A DNA stretch of 64,000 nt from Rhizophagus irregularis. Taxonomy: Eukaryota > Glomeromycota > Glomeromycetes > Glomerales > Glomeraceae. Positions 45,261 to 61,543 of this stretch are shown here, piece after piece. The stretch spans positions 1,951,001-2,015,000 of the forward strand of contig NC_089446.1 in assembly GCF_026210795.1 (NCBI RefSeq), read 5' to 3'. The translations under genes were made by a program, and so were the position numbers. A model generated the notes under the pieces. The model saw nothing but the letters and a program-made list of their open reading frames with translations, ran no database searches and was not told where the DNA came from. Position 1 is the stretch's first letter, and the number at the start of each line of letters is the position of its first letter.

Positions 45261-45427
45261 GATTATGATTACAGGACGATTACTGGACAAAAACTGGACA
45301 ATTTTGTCCGGTAATTGTCCTGTAATTGTCCTATAATCATCCTATAATCGTCCTATAATCATAATCACTCGGTAATTGTCCAGTAATTGTCCAGTAATTG
45401 TCCAGTAATTGTCCTGTAATCATAATC
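45261..45427. repeat. Foldback repeat of TAATTGTCC units
   Basis: Left arm GATTATGATTACAGGAC (45261) pairs with right arm GTCCTGTAATCATAATC (ends 45427). Between them are about ten 10-11-bp units TAATTGTCC(A/T)G or close variants (TAATCGTCCTA, TAATCATCCTA). Confidence 0.7.
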
Positions 45428-45503
45428 ATCAAGTAATTACAACGTATACAGAATTCTGAAAACTGCGATAATATATTTACAGAAATATTCTATATAAAAC
45501 ATT

Positions 45504-47735
45504 AAAATCTATAAAATATGAATATATTGAGGTTTAGGATATGAAAGAGAAATATTATTTTAAGTATAAAAAAAAAGCCGATTTTCATGTTCCATAATCT
45601 CTCGAATAGCTGAAGTTTTATTTTAAAACTTTCCACCATTCTTAAGAGTTTTACGAAAAAAATAAGAAACATGATTATGATTTTTCTTTTCGACACCACT
45701 GCATGAAAAAGAATTTAATCCCCACCTTTGATGTTTAAGCATAAATTCCCAAATATGCGACACTAAGACATGAATATAAGGAGTTAAATCTGAGGATCGG
45801 TAAAGTCCTTGTACTAAAATAATATTAGTCTCAGGATTCACCACAGTTTTTTTTAAAAATAACTCATACCATTCTTTTGCTTTTAAGCGAAAATAGTGTG
45901 GATTTGTTTCTCTTTCTCCCAAAAGGTCATACAATTCAGCAAATCCATTCCATAAGCTTCTAATTAATGCAGCATGTTCTGGATCAAAAAGCTTAGCCAA
46001 ATTAAATTTTCGAAGAACACAAAGCTTATCATTTCCCATCAGGGAAGTATAACACCAATTATCAGTATCACGAATCTTCCAAAATTCAAAACAGATTTTT
46101 AAGGTTTCCATCTCTTTAATTATAATATTTCGTGTTATATCATTAAATAATCCCTCATTTTTGATTTCTTGTAGCACTAATTCCCATAAACGATCAGTAA
46201 TATGCAACATAATATGGAGTTTATCTGGCACATAATGGTCAAGTGGAATCATATTAAAAAGTGGAGGTGAGTGATGACCTGGATATGCTTTTGGATTTTC
46301 ATTCAAAATACTCATTTTTTTACTAATTATCCATTCAGTTTGCCTATCTCCACGTTGATTCTTAGCTATCTCACACCATGGACAAAAATAATTGGAGTTT
46401 GCCGCGTTAAAACCCAAGCAGGTGGCAAGAAACTTCCAATCAGAGCTAAAATAAAGCTTAAAGTTCCAAACTATATTATCAATGACTATTCCAATACTAC
46501 TCAGCTCTTGCAATTCTCGAATAAGAGTATCTGCTGCAATTTTTAAGGTTGAATAATTTTCAATTCCTGGAAAAAGAACAACTGTATAATGGTAATTTGA
46601 CTCAAAAAGTTTTGCTGAATCATCTAATAAGGCTACAGTGATCATAACGTGTTTTACCTTTTGTCCAACGTTACGACCATCACCAGAGATACGAAGATGA
46701 ATAATTGGCGATGCTGGATCTAATTTTTCATTTTGAATATATGCTGGTACTATATATTTAAGAATTTTTTTAATACTCCGATATGCACCTTTACCAATTG
46801 CACTGTTAACTTGCTCAACAATTATCAGATCAGTTATATCAGGTTCTTCTGAAAAATCAGGTGTAATAGTAGGAGTTAAGTCAACAAAATTAATTGGTAT
46901 TAATTGTTCCATGTGTGCATCAATCTCTTAATGAGTTTGAGAAACAGCATACTCCCGAAGTAATTTTGATTCCATAGCTGCAAAATAGCGATATGCATCC
47001 CGTGGAACATTTTCTACATCTTGTATACAAATCACTGATTGCAATTTTTGTTTTATTTTGTACAGTAAATTCCAATGTCTTTAAGACAACGCAGTCTTTA
47101 GGATTGTAGTAATTTTGAATAGAATTTTTAAAGTTTATTTATGCACATTTTGCAAGACCTTTAGCATGTCTGATTTGTGTAGTTTTACTTGATTCATCAT
47201 GTAGTTTTAATGCCCATAGTTTGCTTTTGCGATTTCTATCAATACATTTTAATTGAAGTCCATAGAGATGAACTCCAGAAACTGCAGTTTTCTTATTTGG
47301 AGTTATTATCTGATAAAATAATTACATATTAAATCATTTTCTTTGCGAGCTTATACAAAAAATAAAAATATAATTGAATTAAAACTTACATTATGTAATT
47401 CAACGGAAGCATCAAATGTAGATTGAACTGAAACAACTTGGTGCTGAAAATTATTTCCAAAACAAATTAAGTAATGTGGATTACCTTCTATATACATTGA
47501 ATAGTTTGACAGTTATTAGACCAGCCCCAGGTAGTTTTAATAATATAATTGTCAGGCACAGGAAAATAATTAAGCGCTTCTGTAAACTTCAATTGTGCAA
47601 CTGGTGGGTAGACACCTTCTTGAATAACAGTATAGTTAAATTTCTGGTCATCATAACATATTATTTCAGGTGAAGCAGGATAGTTTTCCTGCTCATAAGG
47701 TCTTTGTTTAGAATTTGACATTGAAATACAGTAAA
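45504..47735 (-). pseudogene. Transposon-like multi-exon gene relic, family unassigned
   Basis: Minus strand. Upstream exon: MSNSKQRPYEQENYPASPEI and VYPPVAQLKFTEALNYFPVP (47719-47488), then an exon GNPHYLICFGNNFQHQVVS (to ~47392), then VSGVHLYGLQLKCIDRNRKS. A long frame 46912-45623 (429 codons) has IIHLRISGDGRNVGQKVKHV, NYHYTVVLFPGIENYSTLKI, LYFSSDWKFLATCLGFNAAN, a CPWC pair, FNMIPLDHYVPDKLHIMLHI and SFSCSGVEKKNHNHV. It continues, after a stop, with SAIREIMEHENRLFFY. An in-frame TAA (~46930) and stops in linkers mark decay. Asp residues in SGDGR and SSDWK could be catalytic in a DDE fold, but I cannot place it in a named superfamily. Repetitive in this fungal lineage as far as I recall. Confidence 0.5.
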
Positions 47736-47799
47736 ACGCATAAAATAAAAAAGTTGATGTTAAAAAATTGTGCAACAGATCGCTTTAGTACTATGAATA

Positions 47800-50130
47800 A
47801 CAGAAAATCTGAAAAATACTGCATAGTAACTTTTGGTGACGCTAAATGTGTCAGATGATTGACCATCATTATTATTGGCTATAAAAATTTGGGGTTATCT
47901 CAAAAATTTAGGGTTACGGTATAGATTAGCGCATATGTAGTTTATGATATTTCATATATCTCATATATCTGAATTCCGCAGAAAATATTAGTAAAGTTAA
48001 AACATTAGAAAAATCCTATCAAGTTGTCGGTTAAGCACTGATATAAGTATCAGATTTTCTGAATTTATTCTCATTTACCTTTTTCCAGTTCATTAAATTT
48101 TGGACTACTGATCTAGAAGGTATAATATCCATACAATAATTCCTTGCAAGTTGGATATTTTGTGAAAAAAAACAAAAAGAGAAGTTTTAAGCTATCATTT
48201 ATAATATTTCAGATACTATAACAATAGATTCCTTATAGGTAAACTGTAAATTAACTGACTTTTTAATGCAGTATGAAGTAAAATAAAACCTTAGAAATGC
48301 TGCAATCTTTATTTGAAAAAAGGAATTAAAATAGTGTTGACACTTTATTCCTAATTTAAAGAAATCACCAAAAAAAGCTAATGACTAATTTAGTAGAAAA
48401 TCTGGTAATATAGATCCTAATTAGTCTAAGAAGGATCACAAGTTCTCAAATTTATTCAAAATTAAAGATAAGTTAAAGGATCCTGAATCATGCAAATAAG
48501 AAGATTTTAAGGAAAATTTTTACATTTTTAGACTCAGTCTAAGGTATTAGTCTTTGATTAAGTCTGGTCTGTCTGTGTACCAGAACCAATAAGTTCTAGG
48601 ACTTTAACCGGACTGTAACAGACCTTTCCCACCCTAATTAAATGACACAAATGATATGTCATTTGAAATTATGTCATATGAAAACAGGGCAGACATACTT
48701 TATATCACTTGCTGACCATTTGCTGATCATATAGTAATTTGACTTTAAAGCTTCAGCTGAAACCACAGAAGTTAGACCAAAACTTGAAACTTTTATAGGT
48801 TATAGCTTAACTGTTTTAAAACTAATAGCTGAAGTAATCTGAACTAATTTTAGGTAATCCACGAGTTATGGCCAAATTAATACTTGCAATTATATTGATT
48901 TAATTTATATAATAAATATAAATTTTCAAATCATTTCTTAATTGAACATGGTTTAAATAAAAATTATTTTGGTTTTATACATTGTGGAATTTGCAAGAAA
49001 AATAGCCCAAATGGATTGAATCAAGTGATAATTAGGTCACGTGATATAACAGGTTAAAACAAATTAGAAAAGTGAAAGAAAAATTAACGCGAAAGATAAT
49101 GCACAAGAAACAAGAAAGATGAAAACAAGAAAGGTGAAAGAAAGTATATTGGAAAGAAAGAACAGTTATTTTAATCGTTAATGGGAATATATTTTGATAT
49201 AATAACAGGTTTATCAAGTTTATTAATAGGAATAATTAGGAAAAGTAATTATAAGTTGGAAACAATTGATAATTGTTTGATTATTTTCTTTACGATAGGA
49301 TATTTCTTTATAATGTAATATTTATTGAAAGAAAAGATAAAAAAAAAGAAAAGATAATACAAAAAAAAGCATATTAAAAAGATAGCATATTAAAAAGATA
49401 GCATATTAAAAAGATAACACATAAAATAGAAAGAACATAAAAGATAGCATGTAAAAGATAGCATATTAGAAAGATAGCACATATTAGAATAGAAAGTATA
49501 AAAAAGTTTGTATAAAATAGGAGCAGAATTCACAGTTCAGAATAACTCAATTTAATTATTTGTTAATAAAGTATATATAATATTAATAAAAGGTAATAAG
49601 TTGATTAGGTTTGCCCTAAACTTAAATTAATATTCGCTTAATTAATTTTAATTGAATAAAATGATAATTATATGATGAATAAAATATACACTTAAATTAT
49701 TGAAGTTTTGAAGTCAAAATAAATAGAATACTTCGTAGCGAGAGCTATCGAAGTTTGAAATTAAAGTAAAAATGGATAAAATTTGAGGATAATTTAGAGA
49801 AGTTAATTTATTTTATATCGTTTGATGTTTTGTATTACTAACGTGATTTATTTTATGTAAACCAAGAATGTTGTTGCTTGATTATTATATTATTTGTTGT
49901 TTAAATTTGTTTGTTCGTTCTTTTATTCATTCGTTCATCCATGAGAATGCTAATTCGATGTGGCAACTTTTTATATTGATGAAAGAGGGAATCAGGGGAT
50001 CTCAGCAATAATGTGATAATATGAAAATGTCCACCCTGTTTCATGTAAACTGTAATGCTAGCCAAAATTATTTAGTATAATAAATCTTTATTATTTAATA
50101 AAAGAAAAATTACTTAATCACAAATTTATA
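47800..50130. other. AT-rich spacer with repeats; no gene seen
   Basis: 48535-48620 holds AGTCT/GGACT-rich sequence similar to the element tips at 12000-12140. 49325-49500 is a tandem array of a ~19-bp unit (AAAAGATAGCATATTAA) with about seven copies. 47095 also carries an AGTCTTTAGGA piece. Nothing else supports a gene. Confidence 0.6.
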
Positions 50131-50138
50131 ATTTATTA

Positions 50139-51100
50139 TTAAAATATATTAACTGGAGCTTCTAAAGTCTCATTAAACAAATCAAGTAACTTCCATTTAG
50201 CTAATAAATTATCTGCTGAATGAATACTTTGTCTACCTACTTCAAATTTATATGTTTCTTCGCCTATAACTTCTGTATTATCTATATTAATTTCTGCATT
50301 AACCATTTTAATCCAATTTTCAATTATTTTAGTCCATTGTTCAGAATTAATATTATCACTATTATTAGTTTTTTCAAAAGTATCATTAACATTACATTCA
50401 TCAATAACAGAAGTTTCTTCTAGTTCTTCAGTATCACTATCATTAAAAGCATTAAATGTGAACTCATTATCATTCTTGGATTGGTTCAGCAATATGTAAT
50501 CGTTTATATTGCTGTTCAGAAATTTCTATATCATCACGTTTTTTTTTACAAAATATATCACTTCGCAATTGAACTATAGCCAAAACTTTCTTATACTACA
50601 AAATAAAAAATATATAATCTTTTGTTAATTTGATTTTGCATAATATAAATTTTGGTAAAATATACTTATATAGTACATGTAATTTATTTTGGCAGGTTGA
50701 ATGTAAAAAACCCATATTTGACTAAAGACATTCCCATTAATGCAGATTCCAAAAAGATATAAAGCTAATTTTGAGAGTTCAGGTGCAATCAATAATATTT
50801 TCTTCAAACTGATTATAAGTTTTAGAAAAATCACACGTTGATATGATAAATAATTACGAAGGATTCTTTTTGGTGTTTCATTAAACCATGCTTGATAGTA
50901 ATATATAAGCCCATTGTCCAAAATGCATATAAGAAATATTTTTAGCAGAAGAATTAATGAAGAACAATTGAAAGTAATAGTAATGGCTGTTCCTACTGTT
51001 TCCAGCATGACTTTCTCTTTATCAAAGGGTAAAGTCTGGTGGCACTGGAATTTAATTCCTAGCGCTGAATGAACTTTAGCATTCCAAGTACACAAATTTT
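50139..51100 (-). pseudogene. hAT transposase C-terminal relic
   Basis: Minus strand. The frame 51095-50625 contains WFNETPKRILRNYLSYQ and then LSKLALYLFGICINGNVFSQ, the place where hAT proteins have their dimerisation motif. The next exon (~50580-50490) reads AIVQLRSDIFCKKKRDDIEI. A shifted acidic tail (50492-50139) with SDTEELEETSVIDE and GEETYKFEVGRQSIHSADNL closes it. Core catalytic blocks are not visible. Terminal repeats were not found. Confidence 0.5.
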
Positions 51101-51734
51101 AGCTTTCAGTATTTATATATAGACTGTCTTTAATGATGTATTGAATGTTTTTGACTACTCTTAGCGGAATAAAATAAAAAATAAATAAATAAAATAAATT
51201 GTTGAAGTTTTGAAATCGGTTAAAAATTTTGTACCACATCAAATTACCTCAATCCTCAAAAATCTAACACTACCAATTTAGGATTCAAAAAACAACAGTA
51301 ACGAAAAATTCCCAAGAAATCACAAAGTTCAAAGAGCAATATCAATGAAAGCCTTTACTTCAGAAGATAAGTTTCTTTGTATTTCCTGCTCCTATGTTAT
51401 CACTTCACTTTTTTAGGACGACACCTCACCCTACTTGGCCCTTTTTGAGTTATCACTATTGTCAACAAAAAGAAATAACTTTTTGGGCGAGAAATTTGAA
51501 AAATACTATTTGAAGTTTCCTAAAAATTATATTCTTCAGTTTATAAAGGAGTGAATAATCAGTTGGTAATATTGAAAATTGAAATGCATCAAAACTCCAC
51601 TTTTCCTATACACTTAATGAACTCTTCCACCTTTTTTCTATCCTAATATTTTTGGAAATAGTGATCAGTGGAAAGAGTTCCAATTCTGCTTATAATTTTT
51701 TTTAATTATAGTGAAAAGAAAGGTTTAATAAAGA

Positions 51735-51960
51735 TCATGCACTTGAATTTTATTGGAAACTTCTACTACAAAAGTTCATGTGCTTGAATTTTATTGGAAA
51801 AAATGAAAGATCACATGCTTGATGAATTTTATTGGGAAAACCTTTATTACGAAAGATCATGCACTTGAATTTTATTGGCAAAAATAAAAGATCACGCACC
51901 TGAATTTTATTGGAGAACTTTTACTACGAAAAATCACATATAGACAGCACTTAAATTTAT
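51735..51960. repeat. Short tandem repeat with TGCACTTGAATTTTATTGG
   Basis: Five copies of GATCA.GCACTTGAATTTTATTGG-type units, spaced 36-50 bp, at about 51737, 51773, 51809, 51857 and 51893, separated by AAACTTTTACTACGAAA spacers. Non-coding. Confidence 0.7.
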
Positions 51961-51964
51961 CAGG

Positions 51965-52440
51965 AAAACTAAAATTCTTGATATATTAGTATTATTATAT
52001 GATTATTATATTTTTATATATTTCTATTTTTATTATTATTATGCGATTATTGTATTTTTAATATCATATTTCTATTTTATTATTATTATTATATTTTTGG
52101 CATGTAATTATTATATCATTTCATATTATTTTGCAATATAATTAATATATATTTGGCGCATGGTGATTATATAAAATTTAATCATATTTCTAATATATAA
52201 TTGCTATATAAAAATTAAATTTCTCTAATACATGTAATACATGTTCAATATATGATTGCCATATAAAAAATCCAAAACATTTTTAACATATTTTTGTTAT
52301 ATGTTTGCTATATAAATAAAATTTTATAGTTAATATGTTTGATATATTGTTGAGCATAGAGTTAAAACAAAAATAACAGAAATGCAAAAATGATATGTCT
52401 GTTATATTGTAAAAATATTGCTAACATATTTGGCAAAATC
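51965..52440. other. AT-only low-complexity sequence
   Basis: Dense ATATTATTATTAT and TATATGATTGCTATATAAA repeats. No gene or clear element end, apart from the tip AAGTTTCTGTAAAGTTAT at 52444-52461. Confidence 0.5.
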
Positions 52441-52462
52441 AGAAGTTTCTGTAAAGTTATTA

Positions 52463-52891
52463 CCAAAATAGGGGGTCGTCTAAAGCCGTGTTCGATCATG
52501 TGACTTGACATTTTATAAATAAGCCATTTTTTTATGAACTAAGATTAATGTAAGTATGAAGGTTATAAAATAAGTGTATTTTGGCCTGCTTTACAAGTTT
52601 ACTTAGTTAAAAAAAACTGGTTTTAAACACTGTTTTTGACTTTACATATGAACGAATAATCTTTGCCGATCATATCCAAAAAATGGGATGACGAAAATGA
52701 AAAAATTCAAATAAGTCAAAAACAGTGTTCAAAACCCATGTTACGCACTAAGTAAACTTGCACAGCAGGCTAAAATACACATATTATGTGTAACTTGAAA
52801 GTTTTATGTATTGGCGAAAAAGTTTTATTTATGAAAAATAAATTTTTACAAGTCACGTGATCGAACACGGCTTTAGATGCCCCCCAAAATA
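52463..52891. mobile_element. Palindromic MITE, copy 2, with target duplication
   Basis: Element 52471-52883 starts GGGGGTCGTCTAAAGCCGTG and ends CACGGCTTTAGATGCCCC; the inverted ends extend through GTTCGATCA.GTGACTTG. It is flanked by CCAAAATA on both sides (52463-52470, 52884-52891). The paralogous sequence at 27838-27880 has a single CCAAAATA and no element. Sister copy: 25914-26307. Confidence 0.9.
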
Positions 52892-53146
52892 GGTATTTAA
52901 ACTTGCTTTTTTACTAATTCTTGAAAAATTCAAAATATCAAATTTTCAAATTGAAAATCATAGGTGGTCTTACAACTACAATCAGCCTGTAAGAAATGAA
53001 ACCATACACCCAAAATCGAAAAGAGAAGACATTGGGGAATACGATAACAGTAATATTCATAATGGAATTCAACAAAGAAGGCTATAAGTGTGGCCAACAC
53101 ATATTTATTGTGATTGGCAGCAGTATTATTAAGGCAATAGAATTCC

Positions 53147-53338
53147 TTAGTTATTATCTTTCGTTGAGGAGATTAAGGTAAAGTCATCCATAAATACAAG
53201 ATTATTGATATGCAAACCATTATTGAAAGAGGTAGGAAAAGGAACCAAAGAAATAGGAGCAGGAGAATGAAGCAAACAATATGGATCCATCATCTCTTTC
53301 TTCAAAATTGTTAACGAAGGGTTGATCAGTAGTACCAT
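53147..53338 (-). pseudogene. LINE reverse transcriptase fragment
   Basis: LLINPSLTILKKEMMDPYCL and LHINNLVFMDDFTLISSTKD match the motif C region at 10320-10470 of the plus-strand LINE. Only about 60 codons remain. Confidence 0.75.
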
Positions 53339-53470
53339 TATATAGTCTAATTACCACTATTACTATAATCTAGGTACTACTATATAGTCTAACTACCACT
53401 TTTATTATAATCTAACTACTACTTTACTTTAATCTAATTACCATTATATAGTCTAACTACCACCATATAA
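53335..53470. repeat. ~20-bp repeat TATAGTCTAACTACCAC
   Basis: About six units of TATA.TCTAA.TACCACTAT. It lies where the terminal repeat of the adjoining Polinton relic would be and recalls the CTACTTATAT/CATAATCTAATTCAC repeats of 35270-35340. Confidence 0.5.
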
Positions 53471-53480
53471 TTGAAAAAAT

Positions 53481-54577
53481 CAACTGAACAAGAAACAGGA
53501 TTCCAAAGCCAACGGAGCTGAAAAAAGTAAAGAAAATAGCAAGGCAAGCAATTCTCTTATACTTAGAAAAAATGTAATTGAATAATGGATAAATCAGTAG
53601 TAGAACGATACCTAAAAAGCAACATGTATACAGCAGAAAAGTTTGCAACAATCTTTAGCTGCACAGTCTATGATCTTATAGCCATCAACAGGGGATACTT
53701 CTTGAGCAACTAATGCAAGAAGCAAAGTCTGTTGAAAGTCCCTGAAATCGTATCTTGTATCCTTGAATATATTCCAGTTAAGAATTTTGAACTGTATCTT
53801 CTTGAGGTCATCAGTCCAATCTGGAAGGCTGAAGCTGAGTATATACTTTAGAAGAGATACACTCAAGCTGTAAATGAGTACAGAGAAGCTACAAAAGTAT
53901 ATAACAGGTTACAAAAGAGCATAAAAATACTAGAAATGATTATGTTCAGGCAGAAGATAATACTTGTAATATATTTGATATAAATGAAGAGTTTGAGCAA
54001 GCTGAAGAAGCCTACACACAGGCTGAAGAAAAATTTGAGAAAGCTAAAGACACCTATGACCGGACTCATCAAAAAAGACGTGACAGGTTTAGAGAACAAG
54101 TAAAAGTAGAAAAGGCTATTTTCTGATAATCCCATATCAAAAGCAATCCATAAAGATTTACCAGAAACATTGAATTACTTGACGTAGAAGATGATGAGGA
54201 GGAGTTTTAAAGGTGATGTAGAAGTTTAATTTTAGAAGGCAATACTAAGTATCCATCTTCTTCTTTTTATCTTCATAAGGTGGGCAAACAATTATTTTTA
54301 TTCCAGAAAAAAAAATTGAATAAAAGAGGAATCTCAAAAGTTTTACAATTATGTTGACATACCAAGCAAAAAGTGTTCAATACAGACAAGCTATCTGTCA
54401 GTTCTAGCTGAACTCAAGCAGGTACCTGCCAAGTTTACACTCAAATGCAAAAGTGCAGGAATATGAGGAGAAAATCCACCAAATCCATGAAGCACAAGCA
54501 GCGGCAACCAATGAAGAGATTGCAAATTGATCCAGACCCATATTATGAAGTTGTCTTTGTACATTATAATCTGGTGT
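53481..54577 (+). pseudogene. Polinton-like element relic 3 (left end)
   Basis: Matches 35373-36470 of the intact element: terminal repeat inner part (GAACAAGAAACAGGATTCCA), shared motif (53564-53587), first ORF (TAEKFATIF at 53632), coiled-coil segment (53850-54125), second shared motif (54305-54326) and the polymerase start (ATG 54351). It stops at ~54577. Many stops. Confidence 0.75.
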
Positions 54578-54640
54578 TGATTTCCTTAATTCGTCAATCT
54601 GATGGTTGAAATTAACTAAAAATATTCTAAATGCTATAAT

Positions 54641-55527
54641 TTGTTCAGACTTTTTATTTTTATTTTTTATTTTTATTAATGGGTTCCAGTTAGAAACCTA
54701 ACATGGACGCGATTATAAGTAGAAAATTACATATAAGTCAAAATTGACAAAAATACTAACTAAATTACACGCGAAAATAATCTACTCAAACCGGTGGGCA
54801 ATTAACATGAAGAAAGTATAATGTGAGATACTAAAATTAGACCCCATACCACAAAAACCCAGATAACGCCACTGCCTCCCATATTTCGCCTGGTAAACCT
54901 AAGTTTTGGTAAGTTGAAGCCGTACCCCGCAGATTATCAAACTGAACCGCCAGCCCCCGCCCCTGAAAAATCCTCCCACACCTGGTCGATAAAAATAAAT
55001 TCTCCAAGCGACTATATTACCAAAGTTAATAAACTACCTAAGAGTAAACTAAAGGGAACTTTTTAGTGTCGTGCAATCACCGAAAAGGACACCCACCTCA
55101 TTTCGAACGATCATCCCTCCAATCTAAACTAAACTGCAGAAAAAAACCCACGTGATAGTCCAAACATGTGCCATCTTGACCTCACCTGATCAAAAACTGA
55201 TCACCAAGATCTGCACCCCTTAAATTACACCCAACTCTCTCAAAAGAAAAGATCTACAAACCACCTGATGTCGATCAATTTTGGGATACCACCCCCTACC
55301 CCCCAGAAAAACTCCAAAAAGCAGAAGGCAAAAAAGAAAGACGAGAAAAATTCACCAAAAAAAATAAGAAAAATTCATAACGTAAAACCAACCTCAAATA
55401 CAAAGAAAAAAACCTAAAAAGAGAGAACTTCACCAAACTATTACCAGGAACAACACTTTATTATTAAGAAAGCGAACTTTCACCACTGAGCGAAATGGAA
55501 ATTTCTTCCTTGTTCAGACTTTTTATT
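54641..55527 (-). mobile_element. Retroposon with 18-bp target duplication (minus strand)
   Basis: TTGTTCAGACTTTTTATT is repeated exactly at 54641-54658 and 55510-55527. The element between (851 bp) ends on the minus strand in a run of A/AAAAAT, so it inserted by target-primed reverse transcription. No ORF. Its middle matches the repeat at 25080-25470 in the opposite orientation. Confidence 0.85.
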
Positions 55528-55529
55528 AA

Positions 55530-60165
<4,636 letters not shown>

Positions 60166-60416
60166 TCAGTAAAATAAAATTTCTGTAATGAGTAGATAAT
60201 TTATAAATTTAAACCTTACTATTTGATTGTTTATTTGTCAGTTTTTGCATTATAATCACTATAATCACAAAAATTATTAAAGTGTAATATTGCGGACATC
60301 TTTTCATTCAACCATCACGTGACGTATTATTATATAATATATATAATATGGGATGATCACCATACTTTAAATCTTTTGCTGTGTAGTAAAATAAAAATAT
60401 TTATTCTTTTGTAAAC

Positions 60417-60903
60417 ATGATATTTTCAAGACGAGTAGCGCTTTTCTCCTTCGATGCAGGCTGGTGTTTTGGAAGGCTGTACTCGACAAAGTTTATAAAT
60501 AAAAGAAATTTCTCAAGTAATTTGGTTGGTAAGCGTTATTGTTTATTATTTTTTGTTTATATTAAATGTCGTGACGATTTTACGCTTTATAGGAAGAAAG
60601 CAATTTTTGTTGTTGGCAAAAGATTATAAAGATGCAGAAGCGTATTCGCGTAGATTATCAGTTCGAGAAGAACATTTGGAGAAAGCTAAATTAGCAAAAG
60701 AACGAGGATTTATTATCGCAGGAGGAGCAATTTTAGAAAATCCAGAACCAAATGTTGTGAGTAGCGGGGAGGGGAAAATGGTAGGAAGTTTATTTATATT
60801 TGAGGCGGAGAATGAGGAACAGATTAGGAAAGAAATTGAGCGAGATCCTTATGTTATCAATAAAGTATGGGAGAAATATGAGATTTCACCATTTAAAATG
60901 TAA
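60417..60903 (+). CDS. YCII-domain protein, probably mitochondrial
   Basis: Two exons, 60417-60528 and 60593-60903, joined by a 64-bp GTAAGC..TATAG intron, giving 140 aa. The first exon encodes a basic, Ser/Phe/Arg-rich leader without acidic residues in its first 12 positions (MIFSRRVALF), typical of mitochondrial import. The second is a YCII-related domain: QFLLLAKDYKDAEAYSRRLS, LAKERGFIIAGGAIL, GSLFIFEAENEEQIRKEIE and a terminal DPYVINKVWEKYEISPF. The family has a dimeric ferredoxin-like fold; its enzymatic role in fungi is unknown. ATG 60417 is the only one in frame near the leader. The 252-bp gap to the demethylase gene suggests independent, tightly packed genes. Confidence 0.85.
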
Positions 60904-61543
60904 GTTAAATTATTTGGGATTTATAATCATTTTAATGGATTTAATAATAAAATAATACTCTTAAATAGGGCCATTAAATGATTAAATGAGAAATCTGGAG
61001 TCTATACTTATTAAGGAAATTTAATAGAATAATTCTCAATGAATTCTTTCAAAGGTCGCTTAATCCTTGCTACTTACTGTATAAACTTAAAAATATATGA
61101 ACCAATCGGGGAAAATAAATTATTACTCTGTTAAGTTAAATGCTTGGCACAGTTGTTCAAGTTGAATTGGGCAAATAATGATTGATAAATAAACACATGG
61201 CAAAATTAAATTCCATAATCAAAGATTGAGTTGACGACCTTGTTTACATGTGATTCGTCAGAGAAAGTCATTAATTTTGTTAATTGTCGAGCGGATTTAC
61301 ATTTATTGTTAATCGTTAAACTCGCTTGTTTATCATAAAATTTGTGTTATTATACCTGCGTTTGTGTAAATAATTTTAATTATTTGATTTAATTATTAGA
61401 GTTACCATGTTTTTCAATTACGGTTTTTTTTTCTTTTAATTATTCATTCTTTTTCTATTGACTTACAGTAAAAAAAAAATTTCGCCACACTTCAAAAACG
61501 TGGTTCCTTTATGTATAAACAAACTATACAATTCCGTTAAAAC
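60904..61543. other. Intergenic region between two plus-strand host genes
   Basis: AT-rich, no ORF or element end seen. It holds the 3' end of the YCII gene and the promoter and 5' UTR of the next gene. Confidence 0.6.

Noticed and set aside
49540-50060. Possible LTR of a retrotransposon
   Set aside because: No second copy, no TG..CA ends and no primer binding site were found.
50625-51095. A membrane protein, because of hydrophobic stretches in the 156-codon frame
   Set aside because: The pattern LSKLALYLFGICINGN and the following exon fit a decayed hAT C-terminus better; hydrophobicity follows from AT-rich codons.
55460-55509. tRNA-derived head (CGCTCAGTGG) of the retroposon
   Set aside because: Only an A-box-like string is present; no B-box at the proper distance and no cloverleaf could be drawn.
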